Shown here: piece by piece, positions 5,849 through 11,725 of the stretch
Layout: every line of letters starts with the position of its first letter
Position numbering within the stretch: position 1 is the stretch's first letter
From: a virus
Length of the DNA: 21,700 bases
Strand: one strand, 5' to 3'
Virus record (IMG/VR): IMGVR_UViG_3300035698_003432
Span: 1 to 21,700 of that record
Notes under the pieces: model-generated
What the model saw: the letters and a program-made list of their open reading frames with translations, nothing else
The model's database searches: none
Told to the model about the DNA's origin: nothing
Made by a program: the position numbers and the translations under genes

Positions 5849-6228
5849 TCACACCAGAAAAATGGTCATTTAATGAGTTCTCAATTATGGAGAATGGTAA
5901 AATAAAACTTCATTTGTGGGATTACCATAAATGGAGTACGCTAGATGTTAAACCAGAAAACATATTTAGTCGTTCAACCTTTTATGAGGGCAATGATAAA
6001 AGAAAAATACATAAATGTTTAGTATTTAATTATCATTTAGAAGAGGCAGAGGATAGTACAGTTGAATATATGAGTAATAGCCCTACTGTTTTAAAGACTA
6101 TAAGAAATAAATACAATGATGATGTTGAGCAGTATATGGATTATTCCAGAGGGCACTTTCATTGTCAGTATAGCATTTGCAGAATTGACCTAGAAGATAA
6201 GCAATATAGAGCATTAAAAAAAAGTTAA
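5839..6228 (+). CDS. hypothetical protein (129 aa)
   Basis: The start lies inside the end of the preceding gene, with AAAGAGG at 5824-5830 as ribosome site. The sequence alternates beta-type segments (KIKLHLWDYHKWSTLDV) and charged loops, and ends with a His/Cys-containing stretch, YSRGHFHCQYSICRIDLEDKQYRAL (about 102-126). The H-x-H-C...C arrangement might bind metal, but this is speculative. Last gene before a new promoter-like region. Confidence 0.6.
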   Translation: MGIITPEKWSFNEFSIMENGKIKLHLWDYHKWSTLDVKPENIFSRSTFYEGNDKRKIHKCLVFNYHLEEAEDSTVEYMSNSPTVLKTIRNKYNDDVEQYMDYSRGHFHCQYSICRIDLEDKQYRALKKS

Positions 6229-6236
6229 TTTTTAAT

Positions 6237-6272
6237 TTGACTTATCTTATTAAATAATTTATCAATGGGATA
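6237..6272 (+). promoter_or_regulatory. promoter/operator-like region
   Basis: TTGACT (6237-6242) is followed by TATCTTAT (6243-6250) and, 14 bp further, ATGGGATA (6265-6272), the same two half-sites found before the genes at 4148 and 8791 but with a longer spacer. No -10 lies at ideal distance from this TTGACT, so the site may be altered or act mainly as operator. The following leader matches the other early genes. Confidence 0.4.
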
Positions 6273-6314
6273 TATAACATAAGTTATATAAAACTAAAAA
6301 TAGGATAAATAAAA

Positions 6315-6656
6315 ATGAGTAATACAATAAAAAAAACTCAAGATGTATTAGCCCTTAAATTAGAAACCAAGGCGTTTAAATATATTGAGATTACAGATCA
6401 AATAAGAGAACTTACTAAAATAAGAACTGTTTTAAAAGATGAGATAGTTCCCGTAATTAATAACTATAAAGATAAAAGAAAAAACTTTAAAGATATTAAG
6501 ATTGGTAAAACTACTGTTGATTTCTTTCTTGAGGTATTAGAGAAAGACGTTAATAGATTTGATACAACTCAGTTCAAAAAAGATGAGCCAAAGTTATATA
6601 CAGACTATTTAAAACCATCTACTTCTATTGAGTTAAAAGGTAAAATATTATCTTAA
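6315..6656 (+). CDS. hypothetical protein (113 aa)
   Basis: Preceded by the shared leader with AGGAT at 6302-6306. The N-terminal 60 residues are a helical, Lys/Glu-rich region (ALKLETKAFKYIEITDQIRELTKIRTVLKDEI) that may form a coiled coil; the C-terminal part, KIGKTTVDFFLEVLEKDVNRFDTTQFKKDEPKLYTDYLKP, looks globular. The layout resembles small phage proteins that bind or modify host factors, but nothing specific is recognised. Its stop overlaps the following small gene as TAATG. Confidence 0.65.
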   Translation: MSNTIKKTQDVLALKLETKAFKYIEITDQIRELTKIRTVLKDEIVPVINNYKDKRKNFKDIKIGKTTVDFFLEVLEKDVNRFDTTQFKKDEPKLYTDYLKPSTSIELKGKILS

Positions 6657-6817
6657 TGGATACATTAAATATAATATTGCATATTACATTAGTACTAATT
6701 AGCTTTACTGTTGCTTTTTTAGGTGTGGTAATTCTTTTTAGTGTTGATGTGTGGCTAGGCTTTACTATGGCAGTTATGGGTTTAGCTTTATCAGTTAAAA
6801 TAATGGAGAGGTCTTAA
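6656..6817 (+). CDS. small two-helix membrane protein (53 aa)
   Basis: Starts in a TAATG overlap with the previous gene, indicating translational coupling. The 53-residue product has two hydrophobic segments, about residues 4-28 (LNIILHITLVLISFTVAFLG) and 32-48 (WLGFTMAVMGLALSV), and a short charged tail. Small membrane proteins of this kind in phages can be holins, superinfection-exclusion factors or of unknown role; the location away from lysis genes gives no preference. The stop lies one base before the next ATG. Confidence 0.6.
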   Translation: MDTLNIILHITLVLISFTVAFLGVVILFSVDVWLGFTMAVMGLALSVKIMERS

Positions 6818-6818
6818 T

Positions 6819-7043
6819 ATGAAAAATAGCTATAAAGGTTATTGGTTCTGTTGTGAAACAATCTTTAGAAAAGAGATTGAAAACATACTTAACCCTAGAA
6901 AGTGGATTTTATTAATTGAAAGCAAAGTAAATAATAAAACTCATGCAGTTGATTTAAGCGATAAAATAACAATGGGAGAAGTGTTAGAACTAGCTTATAA
7001 AGAAATTGATAAACTAGTAATGGAAGAGAGTAAACAAGCATAA
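6819..7043 (+). CDS. small hypothetical protein (74 aa)
   Basis: Has GGAGAGG at 6805-6811 as ribosome site, inside the previous gene. It contains the Cys pair FCCET (about residues 10-15), a strand NPRKWILLIESKVNN and a C-terminal helix GEVLELAYKEIDKLVMEE. No family recognised. It closes the operon before the hairpin at 7050-7087. Confidence 0.6.
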   Translation: MKNSYKGYWFCCETIFRKEIENILNPRKWILLIESKVNNKTHAVDLSDKITMGEVLELAYKEIDKLVMEESKQA

Positions 7044-7049
7044 GTATTG

Positions 7050-7087
7050 ATTTGCACCTATTATTGACCTATTAATAATGGGTGCAA
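7050..7087 (+). promoter_or_regulatory. 15-bp hairpin covering the nuclease start
   Basis: TTTGCACCTATTATT (7050-7064) pairs with AATAATGGGTGCAAA (7073-7087) over an 8-nt loop, with one G-U pair. The right arm contains GGGTG and the GTG start codon at 7082. In RNA this would hide the start codon; in DNA it is a near-perfect operator-like palindrome. Confidence 0.6.
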
Positions 7088-7438
7088 ACTAAAGAATCAA
7101 AGCTATGGAATAGAATAAAACTATTAAAGTTAAAAGGTCAAATTTTTCGCATAGAATCTAATACAATTAATGGAATACCAGATGTTTATTGGCTTATAAA
7201 TGGTAGGTCAATTTGGATTGAACTCAAAGCAAATAATATCAAGAATTGTAATCTATCAAAGTGGCAATTTAATTGGCATTTAAAACATAATACCAATGGT
7301 GGCAAGGCATATATTTTGTGCCTAAAGCCCCACTTGGAGTGGGGCTTCCAAATTCTCGAGGTGCGTGAACCGAGAACCTTGGTGCTTTTAAAAAGTTTCA
7401 AGAACCTTGATGACGCTTTTAAATTTTTAGACGCATGA
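7082..7438 (+). CDS. VRR-NUC-type endonuclease (putative)
   Basis: 118 residues starting at GTG 7082, the only start downstream of an in-frame stop at 7076. Residues 23-49 show the PD-(D/E)xK nuclease signature: RIESNTINGIPDVYWLINGRSIWIELK, with D34 of the GIPD motif and E47-x-K49. LSKWQFNWH (58-66), with Q62, matches the helix that follows in VRR-NUC and Holliday-junction-resolvase-like enzymes, which cut branched or structured DNA. Length suits a stand-alone phage nuclease, which would act in recombination or DNA processing before packaging. The C-terminal 35 residues are encoded by more GC-rich DNA, including a perfect hairpin (7325-7347) and sequence resembling the repeats that follow. 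Confidence 0.75.
   Translation: MQTKESKLWNRIKLLKLKGQIFRIESNTINGIPDVYWLINGRSIWIELKANNIKNCNLSKWQFNWHLKHNTNGGKAYILCLKPHLEWGFQILEVREPRTLVLLKSFKNLDDAFKFLDA
7325..7347 (+). other. perfect 10-bp hairpin inside the nuclease gene
   Basis: AAGCCCCACT (7325-7334) and AGTGGGGCTT (7338-7347) are exact complements around a TGG loop. It lies in codons about 82-89 of the nuclease. It is GC-rich against an AT-rich background and has no T run, so it is not a classical terminator. Confidence 0.7.
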
Positions 7439-7459
7439 ACCACGCCTCTCGGCTTTCAT

Positions 7460-7629
7460 AATCTTGAAGTGCCTAACCATGTTTTTCGCTTCTCTATTAC
7501 CTTTACATAGTTTCAGAATCTTGAAGTGCCTAACCATGATTTTCGCCCCTATAAAACCTTTACATAGTTTCAGAATCTTGAAGTGCTATAACTAACTTTT
7601 CGCTCTTCTTTACCTTAACATTAGTTCAG
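7460..7629 (+). repeat. triple 57-bp tandem repeat
   Basis: Units begin at 7460, 7517 and 7574, exactly 57 bp apart, each starting AATCTTGAAGTG and ending near AGTTTCAG. Units one and two are close copies (AATCTTGAAGTGCCTAACCA in both); unit three has diverged in the middle. The region has no coding frame. The core is the same 12-mer as in the repeat pair at 3528-3589. Confidence 0.9.
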
Positions 7630-7685
7630 GTCCTGGAGCTGGTGAGCTCTATATATATAAAGAATAAAAATAATTAATTATTTGT
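7630..7685. other. AT-rich spacer with small hairpin
   Basis: After the repeat array a 6-bp hairpin GGAGCT/AGCTCT (7635-7650, loop GGTG) is followed by an alternating AT tract. No gene or T run is present. It separates the repeat array from the promoter at 7686. Confidence 0.35.
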
Positions 7686-7714
7686 TTGACAGGTTAACCA
7701 GTCCCATGTTAATA
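7686..7714 (+). promoter_or_regulatory. strong sigma-70-type promoter
   Basis: Consensus -35 TTGACA (7686-7691), a 17-bp spacer and TTAATA (7709-7714) as -10. The spacer carries GGTTAACC, an 8-bp palindrome that could be an operator. It precedes the leader and ribosome site TGGAG (7731-7735) of the gene at 7744. Confidence 0.65.
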
Positions 7715-7743
7715 AGATGCTTAACTAAAATGGAGATAAAAAA

Positions 7744-7923
7744 ATGACTACAAAAAAAATAAAAGATAGCTGCAGCCCTAACGGCTGGCCAGCTGGTAAA
7801 CCGTGGACCGAGAAGGATGCAGCTGAAGCGGATGCAGCGGCAAGCTTTGGTTTTGATCGTTCGGACTTTACTGATACTGGTGAAGATCTTCAGGAACTAA
7901 TCGAACTAACGGAGGGTAACTGA
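7744..7923 (+). CDS. small acidic protein (59 aa), partner of gp88-like gene
   Basis: ATG at 7744 follows TGGAG with the shared leader. The 59-residue product begins MTTKKIKDSCSPNGWPAGKP and continues with an Ala/Asp-rich acidic segment (EKDAAEADAAASFGFDRSDF). DNA here is richer in G and C than its neighbours. Its stop overlaps the start of the gp88-like gene as TGATG, so the two are probably translated together. No family recognised. Confidence 0.6.
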   Translation: MTTKKIKDSCSPNGWPAGKPWTEKDAAEADAAASFGFDRSDFTDTGEDLQELIELTEGN

Positions 7924-8618
7924 TGCCTTTATTAAATTATTACAGTCAAACCAAAATGGCTAAGGGTGAGAAATTCGGATATAAAACCGCAATTCTACAT
8001 TTAGCACCTTATAATATGAGCGGTAAAAATGTTTGCCCGAAGGCCGTGACTGGTCCAGGGGGATGTGTTGACCCCTGTTTAAATACATCAGGACGGGGCC
8101 AAATGAATTCGGTGCAGCAAGCCCGGATCAATAAGACTCAGCATTATTTTACAAACAAAAATGGTTTTTTGTGGGAGCTCTCAAAAGAAATACAGCAGCT
8201 GAAGCAGCGGGCAAAAAATCAGGGCTTTAAATTTGCGGTCCGTTTAAACGGTACAAGTGACCTGGCCTGGCATCGTATGAAAGTTGATGGCGGTTCGACT
8301 CTAATGGAGCTGCACCCTGATGTTCAATTTTATGATTATACAAAAGTCCTGAATTATTTGGATCATGATATTAAAAATTATAATATCACCTTCAGCGACT
8401 CAGGGGCCAATGATGGAGACATTAAGCTGGCAATGACTCAGGGCCATAACGTGGCCGTAGTGTTTAAGAATGCATTGCCCAAAAAATACCAGGGCCGAAG
8501 GGTTATAGATGGAGATCTTCATGACTTAAGATTTCGAGATCCTCGAGGCGTGATCGTTGGGTTAATAGCTAAGGGCAAGGCAAGGCATGACACCAATAAT
8601 AAATTTGTGAGGGTTTAA
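7923..8618 (+). CDS. gp88-family protein (putative)
   Basis: 231 residues. The N-terminal part KTAILHLAPYNMSGKNVCPKAVTGPGGCVDPCLNTSGRG holds three Cys (C38, C48, C52), as in the gene-product-88-like family of phage proteins, where this cluster (typically CPG...C..xC) is the hallmark. Later segments FKFAVRLNGTSDLAWH (about 103-118), YDYTKV, YNITFSDSGANDG and VAVVFK alternate strands and helices as in a TIM-barrel-like fold. Activity of the family is not established to my knowledge; a metal-cluster or nucleic-acid role is possible. It starts in a TGATG overlap with the 59-aa gene, and the GC-richer codon use of both suggests acquisition as a unit. Confidence 0.7.
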   Translation: MPLLNYYSQTKMAKGEKFGYKTAILHLAPYNMSGKNVCPKAVTGPGGCVDPCLNTSGRGQMNSVQQARINKTQHYFTNKNGFLWELSKEIQQLKQRAKNQGFKFAVRLNGTSDLAWHRMKVDGGSTLMELHPDVQFYDYTKVLNYLDHDIKNYNITFSDSGANDGDIKLAMTQGHNVAVVFKNALPKKYQGRRVIDGDLHDLRFRDPRGVIVGLIAKGKARHDTNNKFVRV

Positions 8619-8619
8619 A

Positions 8620-8709
8620 ATGGACAACTTTTTTGTAATGCTGGTGCGGCTTATGATGTTTGCACCGGTCCTGTGTTTGGTTGTGGTGCTGCTCATATTC
8701 TTAGTTTAG
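8620..8709 (+). CDS. possible 29-aa membrane peptide
   Basis: ATG two bases after the gp88-like stop, with GAGGG at 8609-8613. The peptide (MDNFFVMLVRLMMFAPVLCL...) is one hydrophobic helix. The tight spacing and GC-richer bases than elsewhere support a real small gene, but length alone makes it uncertain. Confidence 0.4.
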   Translation: MDNFFVMLVRLMMFAPVLCLVVVLLIFLV

Positions 8710-8728
8710 GGGTGTGACAATATAGTAC

Positions 8729-8755
8729 TTGATTATCTTATTTAGATGGGATAGA
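8729..8755 (+). promoter_or_regulatory. promoter with operator-like palindrome
   Basis: TTGATT (8729-8734), 15 bp, and GATAGA (8750-8755), with TATCTTATTTAGATGGGATA (8734-8753) spanning the spacer. It differs from the 4085-4104 element at only two of 20 positions. It would drive the metallopeptidase-like gene at 8791. Confidence 0.5.
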
Positions 8756-8790
8756 TTAACAGCATGAACAAACTAAAAAAGGGAAATAAA

Positions 8791-9225
8791 ATGAAAACAA
8801 AACAAATAAATAACTTTAAAATGAATGACGATACTTACAAGCTAAGACGTGAAGTGATTAATATTTTATACGAAGCAAAAAAAAGAAAATGCAGGTTGCC
8901 TCGTATAAATGTTAGAATCGGCTCAGCGACTGAGAAGCATGAAAATGTTCTAGGCGTTGGGGGATCTCTAAATATTTGGATTACAAAAAAAGCAATTGAT
9001 CGAGGTTATAACTACTTACTACATGTTACATTGCATGAGCTTTGTCACGCTGTATTTAATTTAGATCATAACGAAAATTGTAAACTGATGGCATCTTCTA
9101 TTGGTGAGCCTTGCGAGGCCGAGGAATCGTGGGACATCTTTCAACGTTACGCCTACTTACATTTTTGTAAAGATATAAAGCAAGCAATCGCAAAAGGTAA
9201 AGCAAGCTTAAATGCTACCGCTTAA
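8791..9225 (+). CDS. HExxH zinc metalloprotein (putative peptidase)
   Basis: The frame opens at ATG 8764, but ATG 8791 follows the shared AACTAAAAAAGGG leader and is preferred (144 residues). LLHVTLHELCHAVFNLDH (residues 76-93) is a zincin motif: H82 and H86 bind zinc and E83 is the general base; D92 occupies the usual third-ligand position and H93 follows it. A second conserved acidic patch EPCEAEESWDIFQRYAY (106-122) could supply the ligand instead. Phage proteins of this size with HExxH have been linked to SprT-like or peptidase domains, but substrate is unknown. It is the last gene before the terminase unit. Confidence 0.65.
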   Translation: MKTKQINNFKMNDDTYKLRREVINILYEAKKRKCRLPRINVRIGSATEKHENVLGVGGSLNIWITKKAIDRGYNYLLHVTLHELCHAVFNLDHNENCKLMASSIGEPCEAEESWDIFQRYAYLHFCKDIKQAIAKGKASLNATA

Positions 9226-9232
9226 ATTTTCC

Positions 9233-9265
9233 CTAAGCCCGGCCCTAACAGGCCGGGTCCCTTAG
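9233..9265 (+). terminator. GC-rich hairpin, terminator-like
   Basis: CCCGGCC (9238-9244) pairs with GGCCGGG (9251-9257) over a 6-nt loop, extended by CTAAG (9233-9237) / CTTAG (9261-9265) with a small bulge. It is the strongest GC stem of this part and follows the stop codon of the gene at 8791 closely. A T run is lacking, so it may end transcription only partly or need a factor. Confidence 0.5.
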
Positions 9266-9392
9266 AGGTACCAGCCGATTTAAAAACTTTTAAAATAAAT
9301 ATTTACGAATTTTTAAGATTTAATGCCGGCCTTTTGCCTTCTTTACCTTAACCTTGTCGGATATATAGAAGTAGTATGCTGTGAAAACTCTA

Positions 9393-9490
9393 AAGGGACC
9401 CCTAAAGGGGACCAATGCTTTTAAAGGTAAGTTGTTATGCCAATAAAAATAGTGTAAAGTAAAAAGTCTAAGGGACCCCTAAAGGGGACC
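9393..9490 (+). repeat. 21-bp GC-rich direct repeat, two copies
   Basis: Identical 21-mers at 9393-9413 and 9470-9490, 77 bp apart, read AAGGGACCCC followed by TAAAGGGGACC. Each is itself a near-tandem of AAGGGACC and has a CCCCT/AGGGG dyad. They lie just before terL (start 9512). In an AT-rich genome this conservation suggests a functional site such as cos/pac or a late regulator site. Confidence 0.85.
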
Positions 9491-9511
9491 TAGCAAATAT
9501 ATTTTATATTT

Positions 9512-10990
9512 ATGGTAAACAAAGAATTACTAACCACAGAAGAACTTCGATTAAGACTCGAGAAGTTGATGATAGAACATATTAAATTATGTCAGGACAA
9601 CTTTCTATATTTTGTTCAAGAGATGTGGCCAGATTTTATTTGTAGAAAAGAAAAGGAACCTTCTAAGTGGGGCCATCACCAAATAATTGCAGATGAATTT
9701 ACTAAAATTTCAAAAGATAAAGTAGGTAGGCTTATTGTTAACATGCCACCTAGGCATACTAAATCTGAATTTGCATCAGTTTATTTTCCTGCATGGATGA
9801 TTGGTAAGTATCCTAAAATGAAAATTATGCAGGTATCCCACAACGCAGAATTATCAGGAAGATTTGGTGCTAAGGTAAGAAATTTAATTGATAGTCCAGA
9901 GTATAAAAATATATTTGGAGATGTTAAACTTAGAGAAGACTCAAAAGCAAAAGGCAGGTGGGAGACTAACCATGGCGGTGAGTACTTTGCAGCGGGTGTT
10001 GGCGGATCTATCACAGGTCGAGGGGCTGATTTGCTTATCATAGATGATCCACATACAGAGCAAGATGCTTTGTCTAAGAATGCAATGGAAAGAACTTATG
10101 AATGGTACACTGCCGGACCACGGCAACGTTTACAACCAGGTGGTTCTATTGTTCTCGTGATGACCCGTTGGGCCGAAGACGATCTAACAGGTCGTCTGCT
10201 AAAAGCATCAGACCAACCCAAATCAGACAGATGGCGTACAGTATCATTCCCAGCAATCCTACCGTCCAACAAACCAGTTTGGCCAGAGTATTGGTCACTA
10301 GAGGAATTAGAAACGGTAAAAGCTTCTTTGACAGTGAGGAACTGGTCTGCACAATATATGCAAGAGCCAACCTCAGAGGAGGGAGCACTTTTAAAAAGAG
10401 AATGGTGGTTACCTTATCCATATAAAAATTTACCATATTGTAATCATATTATCCAGAGTTATGATACAGCATTTTCAAAAAAAGAAACAGCCGATTATTC
10501 AGCTATTACGACTTGGGGTATATTTACTCCAGAAGATGGTGAAGCAGATGCTCTTATACTAATAGATGCTATTAAAGGTAAATGGGATTTTCCAGAATTA
10601 AAAGCTGTAGCACTAGACCAATATAAATATTGGGAACCAGAAACCGTGATTATTGAGGGTAAAGCTAGTGGTCAGTCATTAATTCAAGAGTTGCGTAGAA
10701 TGGGGATACCTGTTATAGATTTCACTCCAGGAAGAGGACAAGACAAACATTCACGGGTCAACGCTGTATCACCTATATTCGAAAGTGGTCAAGTGTGGTA
10801 CCCAGAAGGAGAAGATTGGGCAGAAGAAGTGATTGAAGAGTGCGCAGCATTTCCTCACGGATCACACGATGATTATGTTGATAGTACTACCCAAGCTATG
10901 ATAAGATACCGTCAGGGTTATTTTATTTCAATTTCTTCTGACGAGAAGTATGACCAGAAACAAAAGGATCCTAAATATATATATTATTAA
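9512..10990 (+). CDS. terL: terminase large subunit
   Basis: The 492-residue DNA-packaging motor cuts and pumps DNA into the procapsid through the portal. ATPase motifs: a degenerate Walker A, MPPRHTKSE (residues 78-86), Walker B LLIIDDPH (174-181) with catalytic-type acidic residues, and the coupling motif VLVMTRW (214-220). The C-terminal RNase H-like nuclease shows D318 in QSYDTAF, E382 in VIIEGKASG, and the HDDYVD group (452-457). Length and layout fit complete TerL proteins of the Terminase_6 type. Most frames in other phases here are shadows. No clear ribosome site is visible; the start at 9512 is nevertheless the first in this frame. It precedes the portal gene, as in most tailed phages. 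Confidence 0.92.
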   Translation: MVNKELLTTEELRLRLEKLMIEHIKLCQDNFLYFVQEMWPDFICRKEKEPSKWGHHQIIADEFTKISKDKVGRLIVNMPPRHTKSEFASVYFPAWMIGKYPKMKIMQVSHNAELSGRFGAKVRNLIDSPEYKNIFGDVKLREDSKAKGRWETNHGGEYFAAGVGGSITGRGADLLIIDDPHTEQDALSKNAMERTYEWYTAGPRQRLQPGGSIVLVMTRWAEDDLTGRLLKASDQPKSDRWRTVSFPAILPSNKPVWPEYWSLEELETVKASLTVRNWSAQYMQEPTSEEGALLKREWWLPYPYKNLPYCNHIIQSYDTAFSKKETADYSAITTWGIFTPEDGEADALILIDAIKGKWDFPELKAVALDQYKYWEPETVIIEGKASGQSLIQELRRMGIPVIDFTPGRGQDKHSRVNAVSPIFESGQVWYPEGEDWAEEVIEECAAFPHGSHDDYVDSTTQAMIRYRQGYFISISSDEKYDQKQKDPKYIYY

Positions 10991-11005
10991 TTAAAGGAGA
11001 ATACC

Positions 11006-11725
11006 ATGGGAAAATTAAGTGATAAATTAAAGAAAATAGGTAAGGCCGCAATTGTTGCAGGCGCTGCTTATGGCGCATCAAAAATGATGGCTAATAAAAA
11101 AGGAATTGCTTTCGGTAGACCGAAAGAAGGAACAATTGATCAGATGGCTAAAAATAGAAAGCTACCTTCTAACCTAACTAAAGATATGGGTATGAATAGA
11201 AAACTAGGAGATGTTAAAACAGTTCCTTTTAAAGGAAACAAAAAATCTATTTATGCAAGTGATGATGGTTCAATTCAAAAAGGTGACAAGCTTTATAAAA
11301 ATAAAAATGTCTATAAAAATAGAAACAAAAATATAGCTACAGCAAAAAAAGAAACTAATATTTTTGGTGGAATGACTGCGGAACAAAGAGCAGCTAAAGC
11401 TGCTGAAAGAAAAGCTAGAATATTAGAGTTCCAAAAAAATAAAAATAAAAAAGCTACTGGCGGAATGACTAAAGCTAAATCAGGTAAAATGATTAAAGCT
11501 AATTCTGGTAGAATGAATCTTCTTGAACAAATGGGAAGATTAGATTCTAAAAAAAGACCCGACAGTAATGTTAGAGCTGAAAAGAGAAGAGTAATATCTG
11601 AACTTAATAGCGGTGCTAAAAAAGGTAAGATGATGAAATACAATTCAGGCGGTATGGCTGATGTTACTACTAGAGGTCAAGGTGTTGTATTAGCAGGAAA
11701 GAAAACAAAAACTTATATTTGCTAA
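11006..11725 (+). CDS. Lys-rich basic protein with SGKM-type repeats
   Basis: AAAGGAGA before the ATG is a strong ribosome site. The 239-residue protein has a small hydrophobic N-terminal helix (AAIVAGAAYGASKMM, residues 13-27), a long Lys/Asn-rich middle with many KNK segments, and repeated short motifs, KSGKM, NSGRM, KKGKM, NSGGM, between about 155 and 215. It ends with GQGVVLAGKKTKTYIC. The composition and place between TerL and portal suggest a minor virion or ejected protein that binds DNA, seen in other marine phages; direct proof is absent. The stop abuts the portal ATG. Confidence 0.65.
   Translation: MGKLSDKLKKIGKAAIVAGAAYGASKMMANKKGIAFGRPKEGTIDQMAKNRKLPSNLTKDMGMNRKLGDVKTVPFKGNKKSIYASDDGSIQKGDKLYKNKNVYKNRNKNIATAKKETNIFGGMTAEQRAAKAAERKARILEFQKNKNKKATGGMTKAKSGKMIKANSGRMNLLEQMGRLDSKKRPDSNVRAEKRRVISELNSGAKKGKMMKYNSGGMADVTTRGQGVVLAGKKTKTYIC

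Larger units (their letters stand above)
9226..9511. other. non-coding region before terL
   Basis: No gene is seen in these 286 nt. The region has a GC hairpin right after the metalloprotein gene and a 21-bp sequence present twice. A TTGTCG...TATGCT pair near 9355-9381 could be a weak late promoter. Confidence 0.6.

Noticed and set aside
7460-7629. Possible CRISPR array
   Set aside because: The whole 57-bp unit is repeated, not short repeats separated by unique spacers; only three units and no cas genes.
9781-10436. Reverse and alternative frames within terL
   Set aside because: They lie inside a conserved terminase with all motifs in the + frame; no ribosome sites or recognisable domains.
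11311-11643. Reverse-strand frame with hydrophobic product
   Set aside because: It mirrors the Lys-rich sense gene, whose complement naturally encodes Phe/Leu; no promoter or ribosome site.
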